From NCBI GenBank assembly GCA_023230485.1, contig JALNXG010000011.1, forward strand, positions 1 through 64,000: DNA of 64,000 bases, in the 5' to 3' direction. Below the pieces are notes generated by a model. The model saw nothing but the letters and a program-made list of their open reading frames with translations. It was not told the DNA's origin and did not search any database. Position 1 is the first letter of the stretch; every line of letters starts with the position of its first letter. The translations under genes were made by a program, and so were the position numbers. Source of the DNA: Melioribacteraceae bacterium. Lineage in GTDB: Bacteria; Bacteroidota; Ignavibacteria; Ignavibacteriales; Melioribacteraceae. Shown here piece by piece: positions 45,600 to 54,543 of this stretch.

Positions 45600-46420
45600 G
45601 ATTCACTCTTATTAAAATGGTTTATATATCCCATAACTTTAGTTATGTAAGATTGTGTTTCCTCAAAAGGAGGAATTCCATTGTATTTATCAACATTTCC
45701 GGGACCTGCATTGTAGGCGGCAAGAGCAAGTTTCAAGTCTCCACCATATTGTCGAAGCATTTGAGCTAAATATTTAGTCCCTCCATTAATATTTTCGCTC
45801 GGGTCGAAAGAATTCCTCACACCTAAGTCTGATGCAGTTGAATCCATTAGTTGCATTAACCCCTTTGCCTTAGCTGATGAAACTGCTTTATGGTTACCGG
45901 CAGATTCTGTCATTATTACTGATTTTATTATATTTTTATTTACACCATATTCTTTTGCAGCTTCTTCAATTATATTATCAAACTTCTCTATTCTATTTAA
46001 TGAACCATTACTTGGTTTAATCCCGTGTATCTTCTCCATCCCTTTTATTTTAATTTCGTCTCTATTTATACTTTTTTCTCTCTGAAATGCTTTAGAAAGC
46101 AATTCAGGATCAAAATCTTCGCCCGTAACCTTTTTATAAATAGATTCAGCTAATCCAAGACTTTTGCTATTAGAAATTTCACCTGCTATATGCTGTTCAA
46201 AAACTGAATCGAACATATCATTACCATAACCTTCTTCGCCAAGAAGTCCGCCTGTCGTCTTACTCATAGAGTTCAACATCATTTGAGTAAGCATACTTTC
46301 AAATTCTTTTGCGGCTTTTGCAAGTTTTACCTTATCTTCTTTACCAAACCTTGAATTTGTGTTTTCAATTTTTGATAAGTGCTTTTGGCTATTCGATATT
46401 TTAAGTTCTAGTTCATTCAT
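45596..46420 (-). CDS. flgJ: FlgJ-type rod-binding protein fused to a lytic transglycosylase
   Basis: Protein of 274 residues. The N-terminal rod-binding domain (about 25-95) has LAKAAKEFESMLTQMMLNSM. The C-terminal domain (about 145-265) is an SLT/GH23 lytic transglycosylase with the catalytic Glu in VIMTESAGNHKAVSS, followed by AKGLMQLM and YNAGPGNVDKY. In enterobacteria FlgJ carries a GH73 glucosaminidase domain instead; here the wall-cutting function comes from a different fold. No signal peptide, as for flagellar export substrates. Confidence 0.9.
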   Translation of the reverse strand: MNELELKISNSQKHLSKIENTNSRFGKEDKVKLAKAAKEFESMLTQMMLNSMSKTTGGLLGEEGYGNDMFDSVFEQHIAGEISNSKSLGLAESIYKKVTGEDFDPELLSKAFQREKSINRDEIKIKGMEKIHGIKPSNGSLNRIEKFDNIIEEAAKEYGVNKNIIKSVIMTESAGNHKAVSSAKAKGLMQLMDSTASDLGVRNSFDPSENINGGTKYLAQMLRQYGGDLKLALAAYNAGPGNVDKYNGIPPFEETQSYITKVMGYINHFNKSES

Positions 46421-46422
46421 AA

Positions 46423-47520
46423 TTACATGATCACTAATTCTGCTACAAGTGCTCCTGCTTCTTTTAATGCTTGGAATATTGCAATTATATCACGAGGAGT
46501 GGCTTTCAGAGAATTAAGCGCAGCTGCAATCTCCTGTACATTTGTTGCTCCCTGAATCGCTATTGTACTAGTAGAATCTTGCGATACATAAGGAACTAAA
46601 TTGTTAAATACCTCTGTTCTCCCTTGAGAGAATGCATTCGGTTGTGAGATTATCGGGTTTGAACGTATCTGTATATTTAGACTTCCGTGAGTAATACTAA
46701 CAGGCTGTATCCTTACATTACTTCCCGCTACGACAGTACCTGTTCTTTCATTAAGTACCACCTTTGCCACGTTATCAATCTGAATATTTAAATTTTCTAA
46801 TTCAGCCAAAAATGCTACAAAATTATTTTGCTTGTCTGCTGGCACTACAATTAATATCGAAGCCGCATCCACTGATTTCGCAATCTCTCCACCAAATTTT
46901 GTATTGATTGCAGTCGATACATTGCTTGAAGTTGTAAGATCAGGGTCTCTTAGAAATACCGTTACTTCCTGATTAGAAACTTCCTCGGTATTTACGTCTT
47001 CTTTTAAGCTTCCACCTCTCGGTACTCTACCGGCGAGTGAATGATTTTTTGCAAGTCTGCTTCCGGATGGTGTATTAATATCATATCCACCAACGGAAAT
47101 AGGTCCTTGAGCAAATCCATAAACTTTCCCGTTGCCGCCTGAAATAGGTGTCATTAATAATGTACCACCTTGAAGACTTGTTGCATCACCCATCGAAGAA
47201 ACTACAACATCAAATACAGCACCAGCTTTTAACTGTGAATTTAAAGAAGCAGTTACCATTACTGCAGCAACGTTTTTTGTTCTTAAATCAGTCTGCGGAA
47301 CTGTAATTCCAAAACGTTTTAACATACTTGATACAGATTGAATTGTAAATGATGAACGATAGCTATCTCCCGTGCCTGCTAATCCAACTACTAAGCCATA
47401 ACCTATAATCTGTTCACTTGATGATCCATTTAAATAAGCTACATCTTTAATCCTCTGTCCGAAAGTTAAAGAGCTTATTAAAAGTAGAATCAATAGACTG
47501 TATTTTGATATATTTTTCAT
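46423..47520 (-). CDS. flgI: Flagellar P-ring protein FlgI
   Basis: Periplasmic ring protein of 365 residues that surrounds the rod in the peptidoglycan layer. It starts with a signal peptide (about 1-21, ending LTFGQ), followed by IKDVAYLNGSSSEQIIGYGL and the conserved GTGDSYRSSFTIQSVSSML. The C-terminus has the family's AAALNSLKATPRDIIAIFQA and ends LKEAGALVAELVIM. Presence of P- and L-ring genes shows a Gram-negative envelope. Confidence 0.96.
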   Translation of the reverse strand: MKNISKYSLLILLLISSLTFGQRIKDVAYLNGSSSEQIIGYGLVVGLAGTGDSYRSSFTIQSVSSMLKRFGITVPQTDLRTKNVAAVMVTASLNSQLKAGAVFDVVVSSMGDATSLQGGTLLMTPISGGNGKVYGFAQGPISVGGYDINTPSGSRLAKNHSLAGRVPRGGSLKEDVNTEEVSNQEVTVFLRDPDLTTSSNVSTAINTKFGGEIAKSVDAASILIVVPADKQNNFVAFLAELENLNIQIDNVAKVVLNERTGTVVAGSNVRIQPVSITHGSLNIQIRSNPIISQPNAFSQGRTEVFNNLVPYVSQDSTSTIAIQGATNVQEIAAALNSLKATPRDIIAIFQALKEAGALVAELVIM

Positions 47521-47530
47521 ATTATTTTCT

Positions 47531-48100
47531 TTAGAATATCCAATGGAAAAATTTTGTTAACCAACCCGGTTTCTGGGAATCATCTATTATCCCGCTACCT
47601 TCAAAACTAATTTCAGCGTCTGATATATTATACGATAGTACAGAATTGTCTGAACTGATATCTGAATAACGAACAACCCCTCTAATCGATACTAATTGTT
47701 CCTCGCCATTAATTACAATTTTTCTGCTTCCTTTTATTACCATATTCCCGTTGGCAAGAACTGAATCGATTGTTGCACTAATTTTTGTCCTAACTAAACC
47801 GGTTGTTTTTGTTGAACCTGATCCGGAGAAAGCATTGCTACTTCCAATATCCATCTTTGCGGTTGGTAATTCAGTCTTATCTAATGAACCTGAAAAGTTC
47901 ATTCCTAAATCACTACTTCTACCGGCATTTGTTTCGGCGTTATTGGATGCCTGTGAAGATTCCATAACAATTATTGTTACAGCATCTCCAGCTCTTGCGG
48001 CTTTGTTATCAGAAAATAGAGAATAGAATGAGCTGCTTCGCATATCTTGTGCATTTAAGTAAATGCTCATTAAAATCATTATATAAATTATTTTTTTCAT
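47531..48100 (-). CDS. flgH: Flagellar L-ring protein FlgH, without lipobox
   Basis: Outer-membrane ring protein of 189 residues. Family-typical segments are FSDNKAARAGDAVTIIVMES near the start of the mature part, the NMVIKGSRKIVINGEEQLVS core, and the VVRYSDIS segment. E. coli FlgH is a lipoprotein; here the signal peptide (ending LNAQ) has no lipobox and the whole protein has no cysteine, so the ring cannot be lipid-anchored in the usual way. Confidence 0.93.
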   Translation of the reverse strand: MKKIIYIMILMSIYLNAQDMRSSSFYSLFSDNKAARAGDAVTIIVMESSQASNNAETNAGRSSDLGMNFSGSLDKTELPTAKMDIGSSNAFSGSGSTKTTGLVRTKISATIDSVLANGNMVIKGSRKIVINGEEQLVSIRGVVRYSDISSDNSVLSYNISDAEISFEGSGIIDDSQKPGWLTKFFHWIF

Positions 48101-48104
48101 TTTT

Positions 48105-48752
48105 TTACTCTTCTATTACTACATTATTTTTATCAATTATTTTTGCTTTAAGAATTTTATTCTCCGGTGTAACTACTCTTATTACATCTCCAATAAATCC
48201 TTTTTCTCTTGAAGTTACATCCAAAGAAATATCAACCCCGTTTTTGCCTGCATGTAATGTTACATGCTGATTAATTTCTATATCCGGTACTCCCTCAGTC
48301 ATTTCTCTTAATAAAATCGAACCTTGTCTGATATATAACTTAGATACCAAACCGGAATTATTATCTAATTCTGTAATCGGAGTTCCGTTTAATATCGATA
48401 TGTCCTTTAATTCTTTTCTAAAATTGTTATTAAACAAAATCTCATTTCTATCAATATTTTCATCAGCTACAAAAACTGTTTTGTATAATTTGATTTTAAC
48501 TGATAAATATGAATTAGTAGTTGTTTTATTCTTTTTTAAAAAAATCGGAATCGTTACAATGTTTTTATTAACTGAATATTCTCTACTGTAATCAATACCT
48601 TCGATAGAAGATAATTTGATATTCGATGCAATTTCGAACTCCAATTTTTCGTAATCGCTAAATCGTTTTAATAAATAATCTCTCAAATCGTTTTCAATAG
48701 AATTTTGAGAAACAAAAAAGAAAGAGAATAATATTAAAAGAATTGGTTTCAC
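48105..48752 (-). CDS. flgA: Flagellar P-ring assembly chaperone FlgA
   Basis: Periplasmic chaperone of 215 residues that helps FlgI assemble. A signal-like hydrophobic start (about 1-16) is followed by an N-terminal variable region and the SAF-type C-terminal domain (about 85-213), with DENIDRNEILFNNN, LYIRQGSILLREM and the ending ITPENKILKAKIIDKNNV-like pattern (VVTPENKILKAKI). It lies between flgG and flgH, the usual place outside enterobacteria. Confidence 0.87.
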   Translation of the reverse strand: MKPILLILFSFFFVSQNSIENDLRDYLLKRFSDYEKLEFEIASNIKLSSIEGIDYSREYSVNKNIVTIPIFLKKNKTTTNSYLSVKIKLYKTVFVADENIDRNEILFNNNFRKELKDISILNGTPITELDNNSGLVSKLYIRQGSILLREMTEGVPDIEINQHVTLHAGKNGVDISLDVTSREKGFIGDVIRVVTPENKILKAKIIDKNNVVIEE

Positions 48753-48757
48753 TTCAA

Positions 48758-49558
48758 TTAACCTCTTTTTAGATTATTAGCCATAGTCATCATTTCTTCA
48801 ACAGTTTTAACAGTTTTAGAATTGATTTCATAGGCTCTTTGAGCTGCGATCATTGCAATCATCTCTTCTACGATATCCACATTAGATGCCTCGAGATATC
48901 CTTGTTGGATTGCTCCAAAACCATTTGTTGCCGGATTTCCTAAAATTGGCTGTCCAGATGCACTGCTTTCACCATAAAGATTATCGCCTAAAGCAATTAA
49001 TCCACCATTATTCATAAATCGTACTAATTCAAGCTGCCCCAAAGACATTGAAGTTCCGTCAGTTTGAAGAGCTTCGACTTCACCTTCTTTGGTAATTGAG
49101 ATAGATAAGACATCACTATTAAGCCCAATTTCAGGGTCTAATAAGTATCCGCTAGACGTAATTAATTTACCATCTGAATTTGTCTTAAATGACCCGTCTC
49201 TAGTATAAGCAAAAGTACCATCGCCTTTTCTTACCTGAAAAAATCCTTCGCCTTGGATAGCAAGATCAAATTGGTTTTGTGTAGCCGTAATATCACCTTG
49301 TTTAAAAATCTTTTGAGTTGCTGCCGGCTTTACTCCATTCCCGACCTGAATCTTATTCGCAGAGGATTCATTCACTCCCGGAGTTGTAGATGATAATGCA
49401 TTTATACTTACTTCCTGATACATTAAATCCTGGAAATCAGCTTTATTCTTTTTAAATCCGGTTGTGTTTATATTCGCAATATTATTTGATATTACTTCCA
49501 CATTTATCTGTTGTGCATACATACCGGAAGCCGCTGTTCTTAATGCTCTTGTTGGCAT
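48758..49558 (-). CDS. flgG: Flagellar distal rod protein FlgG
   Basis: Rod protein of 266 residues. The N-terminal motif is RTAASGMYAQQINVEVISNN followed by IANINTTGFKKNKADF; the middle has the FDLAIQGEGFFQVRKGDGTF segment; and the C-terminus ends in EMIAMIAAQRAYEINSKTVK. Length agrees with FlgG. It follows flgF by 17 bases. Confidence 0.96.
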   Translation of the reverse strand: MPTRALRTAASGMYAQQINVEVISNNIANINTTGFKKNKADFQDLMYQEVSINALSSTTPGVNESSANKIQVGNGVKPAATQKIFKQGDITATQNQFDLAIQGEGFFQVRKGDGTFAYTRDGSFKTNSDGKLITSSGYLLDPEIGLNSDVLSISITKEGEVEALQTDGTSMSLGQLELVRFMNNGGLIALGDNLYGESSASGQPILGNPATNGFGAIQQGYLEASNVDIVEEMIAMIAAQRAYEINSKTVKTVEEMMTMANNLKRG

Positions 49559-49575
49559 TTATTCATCTCCCTTAT

Positions 49576-50286
49576 TTAAACTTTTCCAATTTGGTTTGCA
49601 TCTTCTAAAGACTTATCCAACGAACTAATAATTTTCTGTGCTGATTCAAAACTTTTATTTACTGAAATCATCTGTTCCATTTCAATTAACGGATTTGTGT
49701 TTGATTCTTCGATATACCCTTGAATAACTTTGAAATCATTTTCAGAAGCCGGCTTTAATAATCCTTCATCTGCCACAAAATTTGATCCGCTTGTTCTAAT
49801 TAATTCTTCAGGTGAATCCACATTTGAAATTGAAAGTGAATCAACAATCTTATCACCTACTCTGACTTCCCCTTCCGCTGTAATTAATATTTTGGAATCT
49901 TTTGTAAGGAGAGTGTCTTCAAGGTTTATTTCGCCATTTTTTCCCATCACTTTTCGGTTTGCAGAATCAGTTAAATACCCTTCATCACTAATTTTAAATC
50001 TTCCGTCTCTTGTTAATTCTAATGTCCCATCTTCATTTTTAATTGTAAAAAACCCTTTTCCATTTATCATAAGATCGAGTGGATTTGAAGTTAGAACTGT
50101 TTCACCCTGATCCATATTTGTAATTTTTTTTATATCTACACCACCCGATTCATTTAAATACTCCGAGAATGGAATCTCTCTTTTATATCCCGTTGTATTT
50201 ATATTAGCAAGATTATTTGCAATCAATTCGATATTCCTCGTCCTAAAATCAAGACTTCTCGCTACTGTATATAATCCCTTTATCAT
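49576..50286 (-). CDS. flgF: Flagellar proximal rod protein FlgF
   Basis: Rod protein of 236 residues and paralogue of FlgG. Markers are RSLDFRTRNIELIANNLANI at the N-terminus, PLDLMINGKGFFTIKNEDGT in the middle and LIEMEQMISVNKSFESAQKI at the C-terminus. It lies directly upstream of flgG, as is usual outside the enterobacteria. The other rod genes (flgB, flgC) and the hook gene are not in the window. Confidence 0.92.
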   Translation of the reverse strand: MIKGLYTVARSLDFRTRNIELIANNLANINTTGYKREIPFSEYLNESGGVDIKKITNMDQGETVLTSNPLDLMINGKGFFTIKNEDGTLELTRDGRFKISDEGYLTDSANRKVMGKNGEINLEDTLLTKDSKILITAEGEVRVGDKIVDSLSISNVDSPEELIRTSGSNFVADEGLLKPASENDFKVIQGYIEESNTNPLIEMEQMISVNKSFESAQKIISSLDKSLEDANQIGKV

Positions 50287-50294
50287 CTCTAAAC

Positions 50295-50858
50295 CTATAT
50301 TCTTTTTAATTCAAGATATTTCAAATGTACTGCTAAAACTAATTCCCCTTGAGGAATTTGTAATTGTTTTGCTTTTCTGTTTAGCTTCTTAGTATCGATA
50401 TTATTTAATTTCAATTTGTTTTTAAGCGATTTTCTGATTTTAGATTTTTTAAGATCTACTATCGATAAAATTTTTTCCTCTCTCATCAAACCGATTTTCT
50501 TTCTCAATTTGCTTCCTGAACGATGCTTTATTCCGCTAAAAACTCTTCTTGCTGTTACAAAAAAGACTATCAGAAGTGAAGCCGAAACAAATATTTTTAT
50601 CTCCAATGAAAATGAATCCAAAATCGACGCAGAATTATTTTTTACCGGTTGTTTTACAGGTGCTTTTGGTAATTCAACTTTTTGCACAGGAACATTTTTT
50701 ATTAAACTTGATTGTGAACCATTTTCCTGTGCATTCGTAATTTGTAATTGAACCATTTCACTTATCGAAACTGAATCATTCATTGCCACAGTGCTGCTAT
50801 CAACTGTTTGTGCAGAAATTATGCACGATATTAAAAATAGAGCTAAAAATAATCTCAT
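50295..50858 (-). CDS. Hypothetical membrane protein in the flagellar operon
   Basis: I do not recognise this protein of 187 residues. It has a signal peptide (about 1-17), a periplasmic Pro/Lys/Val-rich linker (about 55-75, for example VPVQKVELPKAPVKQPVKNN), one transmembrane helix (about 87-105), and a strongly basic cytoplasmic tail of about 80 residues with many Lys-Leu and Arg-Lys pairs. The layout recalls FliO, but a better FliO candidate lies at 61780, so this is something else. It sits between flgF and a degenerate kinase and overlaps the kinase stop by four bases. Confidence 0.65.
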   Translation of the reverse strand: MRLFLALFLISCIISAQTVDSSTVAMNDSVSISEMVQLQITNAQENGSQSSLIKNVPVQKVELPKAPVKQPVKNNSASILDSFSLEIKIFVSASLLIVFFVTARRVFSGIKHRSGSKLRKKIGLMREEKILSIVDLKKSKIRKSLKNKLKLNNIDTKKLNRKAKQLQIPQGELVLAVHLKYLELKRI

Positions 50859-52162
50859 AATTTCAATGACCTTTTTAATGGATATGTAAGACGAATTGAA
50901 GTACCATTTTCCTGAAGCGAATTGAAATCAGCACGTCCTTCGCTTTTCTGCATTAATTCATTAATTATTTTTACAGTTAAATTTGATTTATAGTCCATCT
51001 TCTCATTAAAATCACTCCAATATTCTGTAATAAAAAATGAAAGCTGAATAGAATCATTCAAATATTTCGACTGAATAAAAATCCCGCTTCCTCTTTTTGT
51101 ATGATTCTTTATAAGAGAAAATATATTTGTCAATACTTGTTTAATCTGTTTTGAGTCGGTTAATAATGGTGGTATTCCTTCTTCAAGATCAAGTTCACAT
51201 TCAAGTTGATGATCTTTTAATGTAGGAAGCATTACTGAATAAAATTCAGAAACTATCGAATTAATATTGCTTGGTAGATTTGCTTTAGATGAATTTTCAT
51301 TTACTTCATTAAATTTCAAAAAACGCTGTGAGCACTCGCTCAAATATTTTATTCTTTTCTTTACCTGACCAATAATTTCAGAATCAACTTCGCTATATTC
51401 ATTTTCTATATATTCGACACTGCTTAGAATAATCTGAAGTGAATCAAGCATCTCTTTTGTTATTCCATCAGCATATTCCCCTGCTGCATATAAACGGAAG
51501 TTGTTATTAAGTTTTGATTGATAAATATGAAGATCGTTATATAAAGTCTCGATTGTTTTTCTTTGTTGAATTGATGCTAATGCAGGTATAATCATTCCAA
51601 GTGCCATTTGGATTGATTTGCTTTCAAATGAATTATCTGAATACTTAAGAGAACTATCTAAAATCGATAAAATACCTTTAAAGTAATTACTTTGAATAGG
51701 AAATATTATTTGGAATAATTTCGTACCATTCTTAGTAACAGTTTTTAGATCCGGAATCGAAGTTGGTTTACCAGTTTCAAAAATCCAATCCAACATCCCG
51801 CCAGAAAATGCTTTTTGAACTAATCCTTTATGAAGTGTAGAACATTTATTTGATGCCGCAACAATGTTTTGATTACTATCATCTAATATGAAAAGTTCTG
51901 CTTCGCTTGCTCCAAGAATTTTTGTTATATACTGTCCTAAAAGAGTATTAATCTCAACGATAGATTTAGATTTTATTACTTCGTTTTGAAAAGCCGCAAT
52001 ATTTTGAAAATAAAGCTCATACTTTTCAAAAAGATTGTTTTTTGTCTTGAACTGATCAAAAGTAATAACCCTTAAATCCCCCGAATCGCTTCCTTTTGTA
52101 TAGTATTGAAGCGATTGTGTATAGGGTGCATACTTGGAAGTATTTTTTTTAATTAGTCTCAA
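50855..52162 (-). CDS. GAF-domain histidine-kinase-like protein, probably inactive
   Basis: Cytoplasmic protein of 435 residues: GAF-like domain (about 55-200), a dimerisation-like helical region (about 225-290) and a C-terminal ATPase-like domain (about 300-430). The H-box reads ADGITKEMLDSLQ with Lys236 where the phospho-acceptor His is expected. In the ATPase-like part the N-box is altered (NIFSLIKNHT) and the D-x-G-x-G box is absent. It is therefore predicted to be a pseudokinase or a non-enzymatic sensor. It follows two HDOD genes with a four-base overlap. Confidence 0.78.
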   Translation of the reverse strand: MRLIKKNTSKYAPYTQSLQYYTKGSDSGDLRVITFDQFKTKNNLFEKYELYFQNIAAFQNEVIKSKSIVEINTLLGQYITKILGASEAELFILDDSNQNIVAASNKCSTLHKGLVQKAFSGGMLDWIFETGKPTSIPDLKTVTKNGTKLFQIIFPIQSNYFKGILSILDSSLKYSDNSFESKSIQMALGMIIPALASIQQRKTIETLYNDLHIYQSKLNNNFRLYAAGEYADGITKEMLDSLQIILSSVEYIENEYSEVDSEIIGQVKKRIKYLSECSQRFLKFNEVNENSSKANLPSNINSIVSEFYSVMLPTLKDHQLECELDLEEGIPPLLTDSKQIKQVLTNIFSLIKNHTKRGSGIFIQSKYLNDSIQLSFFITEYWSDFNEKMDYKSNLTVKIINELMQKSEGRADFNSLQENGTSIRLTYPLKRSLKL

Positions 52163-53049
52163 CTTAAGTGCCTTATTGTTTCCAACTGTTGTTTAACTGG
52201 TTCTCTATATTGTTCAATAAATTTATCTATGCTTTCTTGATCAAGAAGTTGAAGTGAAACTGCTGTTTCTTCGTGAAGAGTCATTCCTGCATCCCAAGAG
52301 AAACTTCCTAATTGTAATTGTTGTGTCATATAATCTGCTAGATGTATTACCGAGCTTAATATCTTTGTATTATATGCCAAGTAAGGAGTATGGTGGTATT
52401 TTACTATTTCGCAAAAATTATCAGGTATATTCCAATTCTTGAGCAAAGAATAGCCGATAGCTTGATGATCCATCCCGAGGAATAAATTTTCAGCATCTTT
52501 ATATTCTGAACCCATTTTTACGCTTTCGCATATAGACGCAAAATCAGAGTGCATGTACCTATGGATAACAGAAATACCGAGATCATGAAGCAGACCGCCG
52601 ACAAAACAATCGCCGCTTTGGCGAATGCCCATATCATCAGCAAGCTTTTTGGCAAGTACTCCGGTAATGTAGGCATGTGTCCAAAATTCTTTTTGATCCA
52701 AATATTGATCGCTTTTGTTCTTCATGGCTTCCATTAAAGATAATGCTGTTACTATATTCCTAATTTCATTGAAACCAAGTATCATTATAGCATACTCTAT
52801 GGATGCTACTCTTTTTACTAAGCCGTAAAAAGGAGAATTTGCAATAGTAAGTATTTTTACTACAATACTTTGATCTCTCGAAATAGCTCTTGCTAATTGC
52901 TGTGGACTTGTATTAATGTCCTTTAGTAAATCAAGAACTTCGGATAGAATTTTTGGTATAGGAGAAAGTGTACTAACTCTTTTAAGAATTAATTGTGTTC
53001 TTTCTCTTTTTTGGGTTTGATCAAACGCTGCTGTGTACATAGTCGCCAT
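52159..53049 (-). CDS. HDOD domain protein
   Basis: Signalling protein of 296 residues with an HDOD domain (about 25-225), marked by LSPIPKILSEVLDLLKDINT, RDQSIVVKILTIANSPFYGL and the HD-like GGLLHDLGISVIHRYM. HDOD proteins relate to HD phosphohydrolases but often lack a full metal site and act in motility and second-messenger control without known chemistry. It shares its layout with the gene directly upstream; both end with a matching segment (FIEQYREPVKQQLETI here). One-base TAATG overlap. Confidence 0.88.
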   Translation of the reverse strand: MATMYTAAFDQTQKRERTQLILKRVSTLSPIPKILSEVLDLLKDINTSPQQLARAISRDQSIVVKILTIANSPFYGLVKRVASIEYAIMILGFNEIRNIVTALSLMEAMKNKSDQYLDQKEFWTHAYITGVLAKKLADDMGIRQSGDCFVGGLLHDLGISVIHRYMHSDFASICESVKMGSEYKDAENLFLGMDHQAIGYSLLKNWNIPDNFCEIVKYHHTPYLAYNTKILSSVIHLADYMTQQLQLGSFSWDAGMTLHEETAVSLQLLDQESIDKFIEQYREPVKQQLETIRHLS

Positions 53050-53918
53050 TATATTATTGTCTCAATTTGCTTATTAAAAAGAGGTTCATAACTGTAAATA
53101 AATTTATCTAAGTATTCTTGATTCCCGAACCCGAGGATATCAATAATATTTGTATCAAACTTATAATCATTATCCCAAACGAAATCTCCAATCTTCATTT
53201 TCTGAGTCATATAATCGACAAGATGAATTAATGATGAAAGTACTTGATTTTTTTCTGATTTCGATGGTGTATGGTGATTCAATACTGAATCTGTTATATA
53301 CTGCGGAAAATTCCATTTTTCTAATAAAAATTCTGCTAGATGTTCATGTGTGTATCCAAGAACTTTAAACTCAGCTTCATATAAGGGAATAGCTTCGTTA
53401 TTGGAAATTTCAATAATTTTCTTAAAATCGAAATTCATGTATTTTTGCAAAACAACTAATCCTAGATCATGCAATAAACCAACAGTAAAAACTTCACCCG
53501 ATTTAGGATATCTTAAATCATCCGCAATTCTCTTTGCTGCTGTAGCCGTCATAATTGAATGACGCCAGTAATCACGATGATTCCAATCTGAAGTTTTTCT
53601 TACCTTAAATGCTTCTACAAGTGAAAGAGCGAGAAGTATATTTTTTATATGTTCAAATCCTATAATAACAATTGCAAAATCGATTGTAGCTACTCTTCTT
53701 GGTAAACCATATAAAGGAGAATTTGCAACGGCAAGTATTTTTGCAGCAATTGATTGGTCTTTGGAAATTACTTTACACAAGTCCGATGCACTTGTTCTCT
53801 CGTTATCCAAAAGCTGAGATACTTCAGTAATAATGTGCGGAATCGAAGGAAGATTACCAATATTAGAAAGTTGCTGTTTAATCTTTCCTTTTGTTTCTGC
53901 GTATGATACATCAATCAT
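53049..53918 (-). CDS. HDOD domain protein (paralogue)
   Basis: Protein of 289 residues with an HDOD domain (about 18-215), marked by LPSIPHIITEVSQLLDNERT, KDQSIAAKILAVANSPLYGL and VGLLHDLGLVVLQKYM. It ends FIYSYEPLFNKQIETI like its downstream neighbour, so the two are clearly a tandem duplication. Its start overlaps the end of the sigma-28 gene by eight bases, tying its expression to the flagellar sigma factor. Confidence 0.88.
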   Translation of the reverse strand: MIDVSYAETKGKIKQQLSNIGNLPSIPHIITEVSQLLDNERTSASDLCKVISKDQSIAAKILAVANSPLYGLPRRVATIDFAIVIIGFEHIKNILLALSLVEAFKVRKTSDWNHRDYWRHSIMTATAAKRIADDLRYPKSGEVFTVGLLHDLGLVVLQKYMNFDFKKIIEISNNEAIPLYEAEFKVLGYTHEHLAEFLLEKWNFPQYITDSVLNHHTPSKSEKNQVLSSLIHLVDYMTQKMKIGDFVWDNDYKFDTNIIDILGFGNQEYLDKFIYSYEPLFNKQIETII

Positions 53919-54543
53919 TATATGGCGCCAATTTGGTTTTTAATAATTTTATTATTTTGGAATGAATCTGTGATACTCTTGAAACGGTTATATTCAGTAA
54001 CTTCGCAATATCTTGATAATTTAGTTCTTCATAATAATAAAGACTTAATATCGTTCTGTCTCTTTCGTTTAATTTCTTAATTAAGTCGATTAATTTTGCT
54101 TTCGTTTCACTTTTTTCTAATATATCATCAGGTTCTAATCCATTATCGGAGATTAATTCATATACCTGCATTCCATCATCTTCGTGGACTGTTTTATTGA
54201 GAGATATTCTTTTTGTAGTGTTAACGGTCATAGAATCGCCGTCTATCGCTGTTTCATATTTAGGACTATATTTTCTAAGTTCGTCATAAATTTTCCCTCT
54301 GATTCTTTGAATTGCATAAGTTTCGAATTTAGTACCGAAATCAGGATCAAATCTATCTATTGCTTCGCTTAGTCCTTCGATGCCAAATTGGAAAAAATCG
54401 CGACGATCAAATATGTCATTATAATTGAAATTAGACTTATGAATTACATAGTGCACTAAGTTTACGTAATTCATTATAATCCTCTTTTTCAAATCAGATG
54501 TCGGATTTACTTTAAACGATGTCCACAAATTTGAATTATTCAT
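53911..54543 (-). CDS. fliA: Flagellar sigma-28 factor (FliA/WhiG family)
   Basis: Alternative sigma factor of 210 residues for late flagellar genes. Region 2 (about 22-92) includes RRDFFQFGIEGLSEAIDRFD and FETYAIQRIRGKIYDELRKY; region 4 (about 150-207) includes LNERDRTILSLYYYEELNYQ and DIAKLLNITVSRVSQIHSKI. The linker between them (about 95-148) is short and shows no clear region 3, which other FliA proteins have. Promoters of the matching type are seen at 31453, 37339 and 21291. Its anti-sigma factor FlgM is encoded at 27815. Confidence 0.92.
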   Translation of the reverse strand: MNNSNLWTSFKVNPTSDLKKRIIMNYVNLVHYVIHKSNFNYNDIFDRRDFFQFGIEGLSEAIDRFDPDFGTKFETYAIQRIRGKIYDELRKYSPKYETAIDGDSMTVNTTKRISLNKTVHEDDGMQVYELISDNGLEPDDILEKSETKAKLIDLIKKLNERDRTILSLYYYEELNYQDIAKLLNITVSRVSQIHSKIIKLLKTKLAPYND

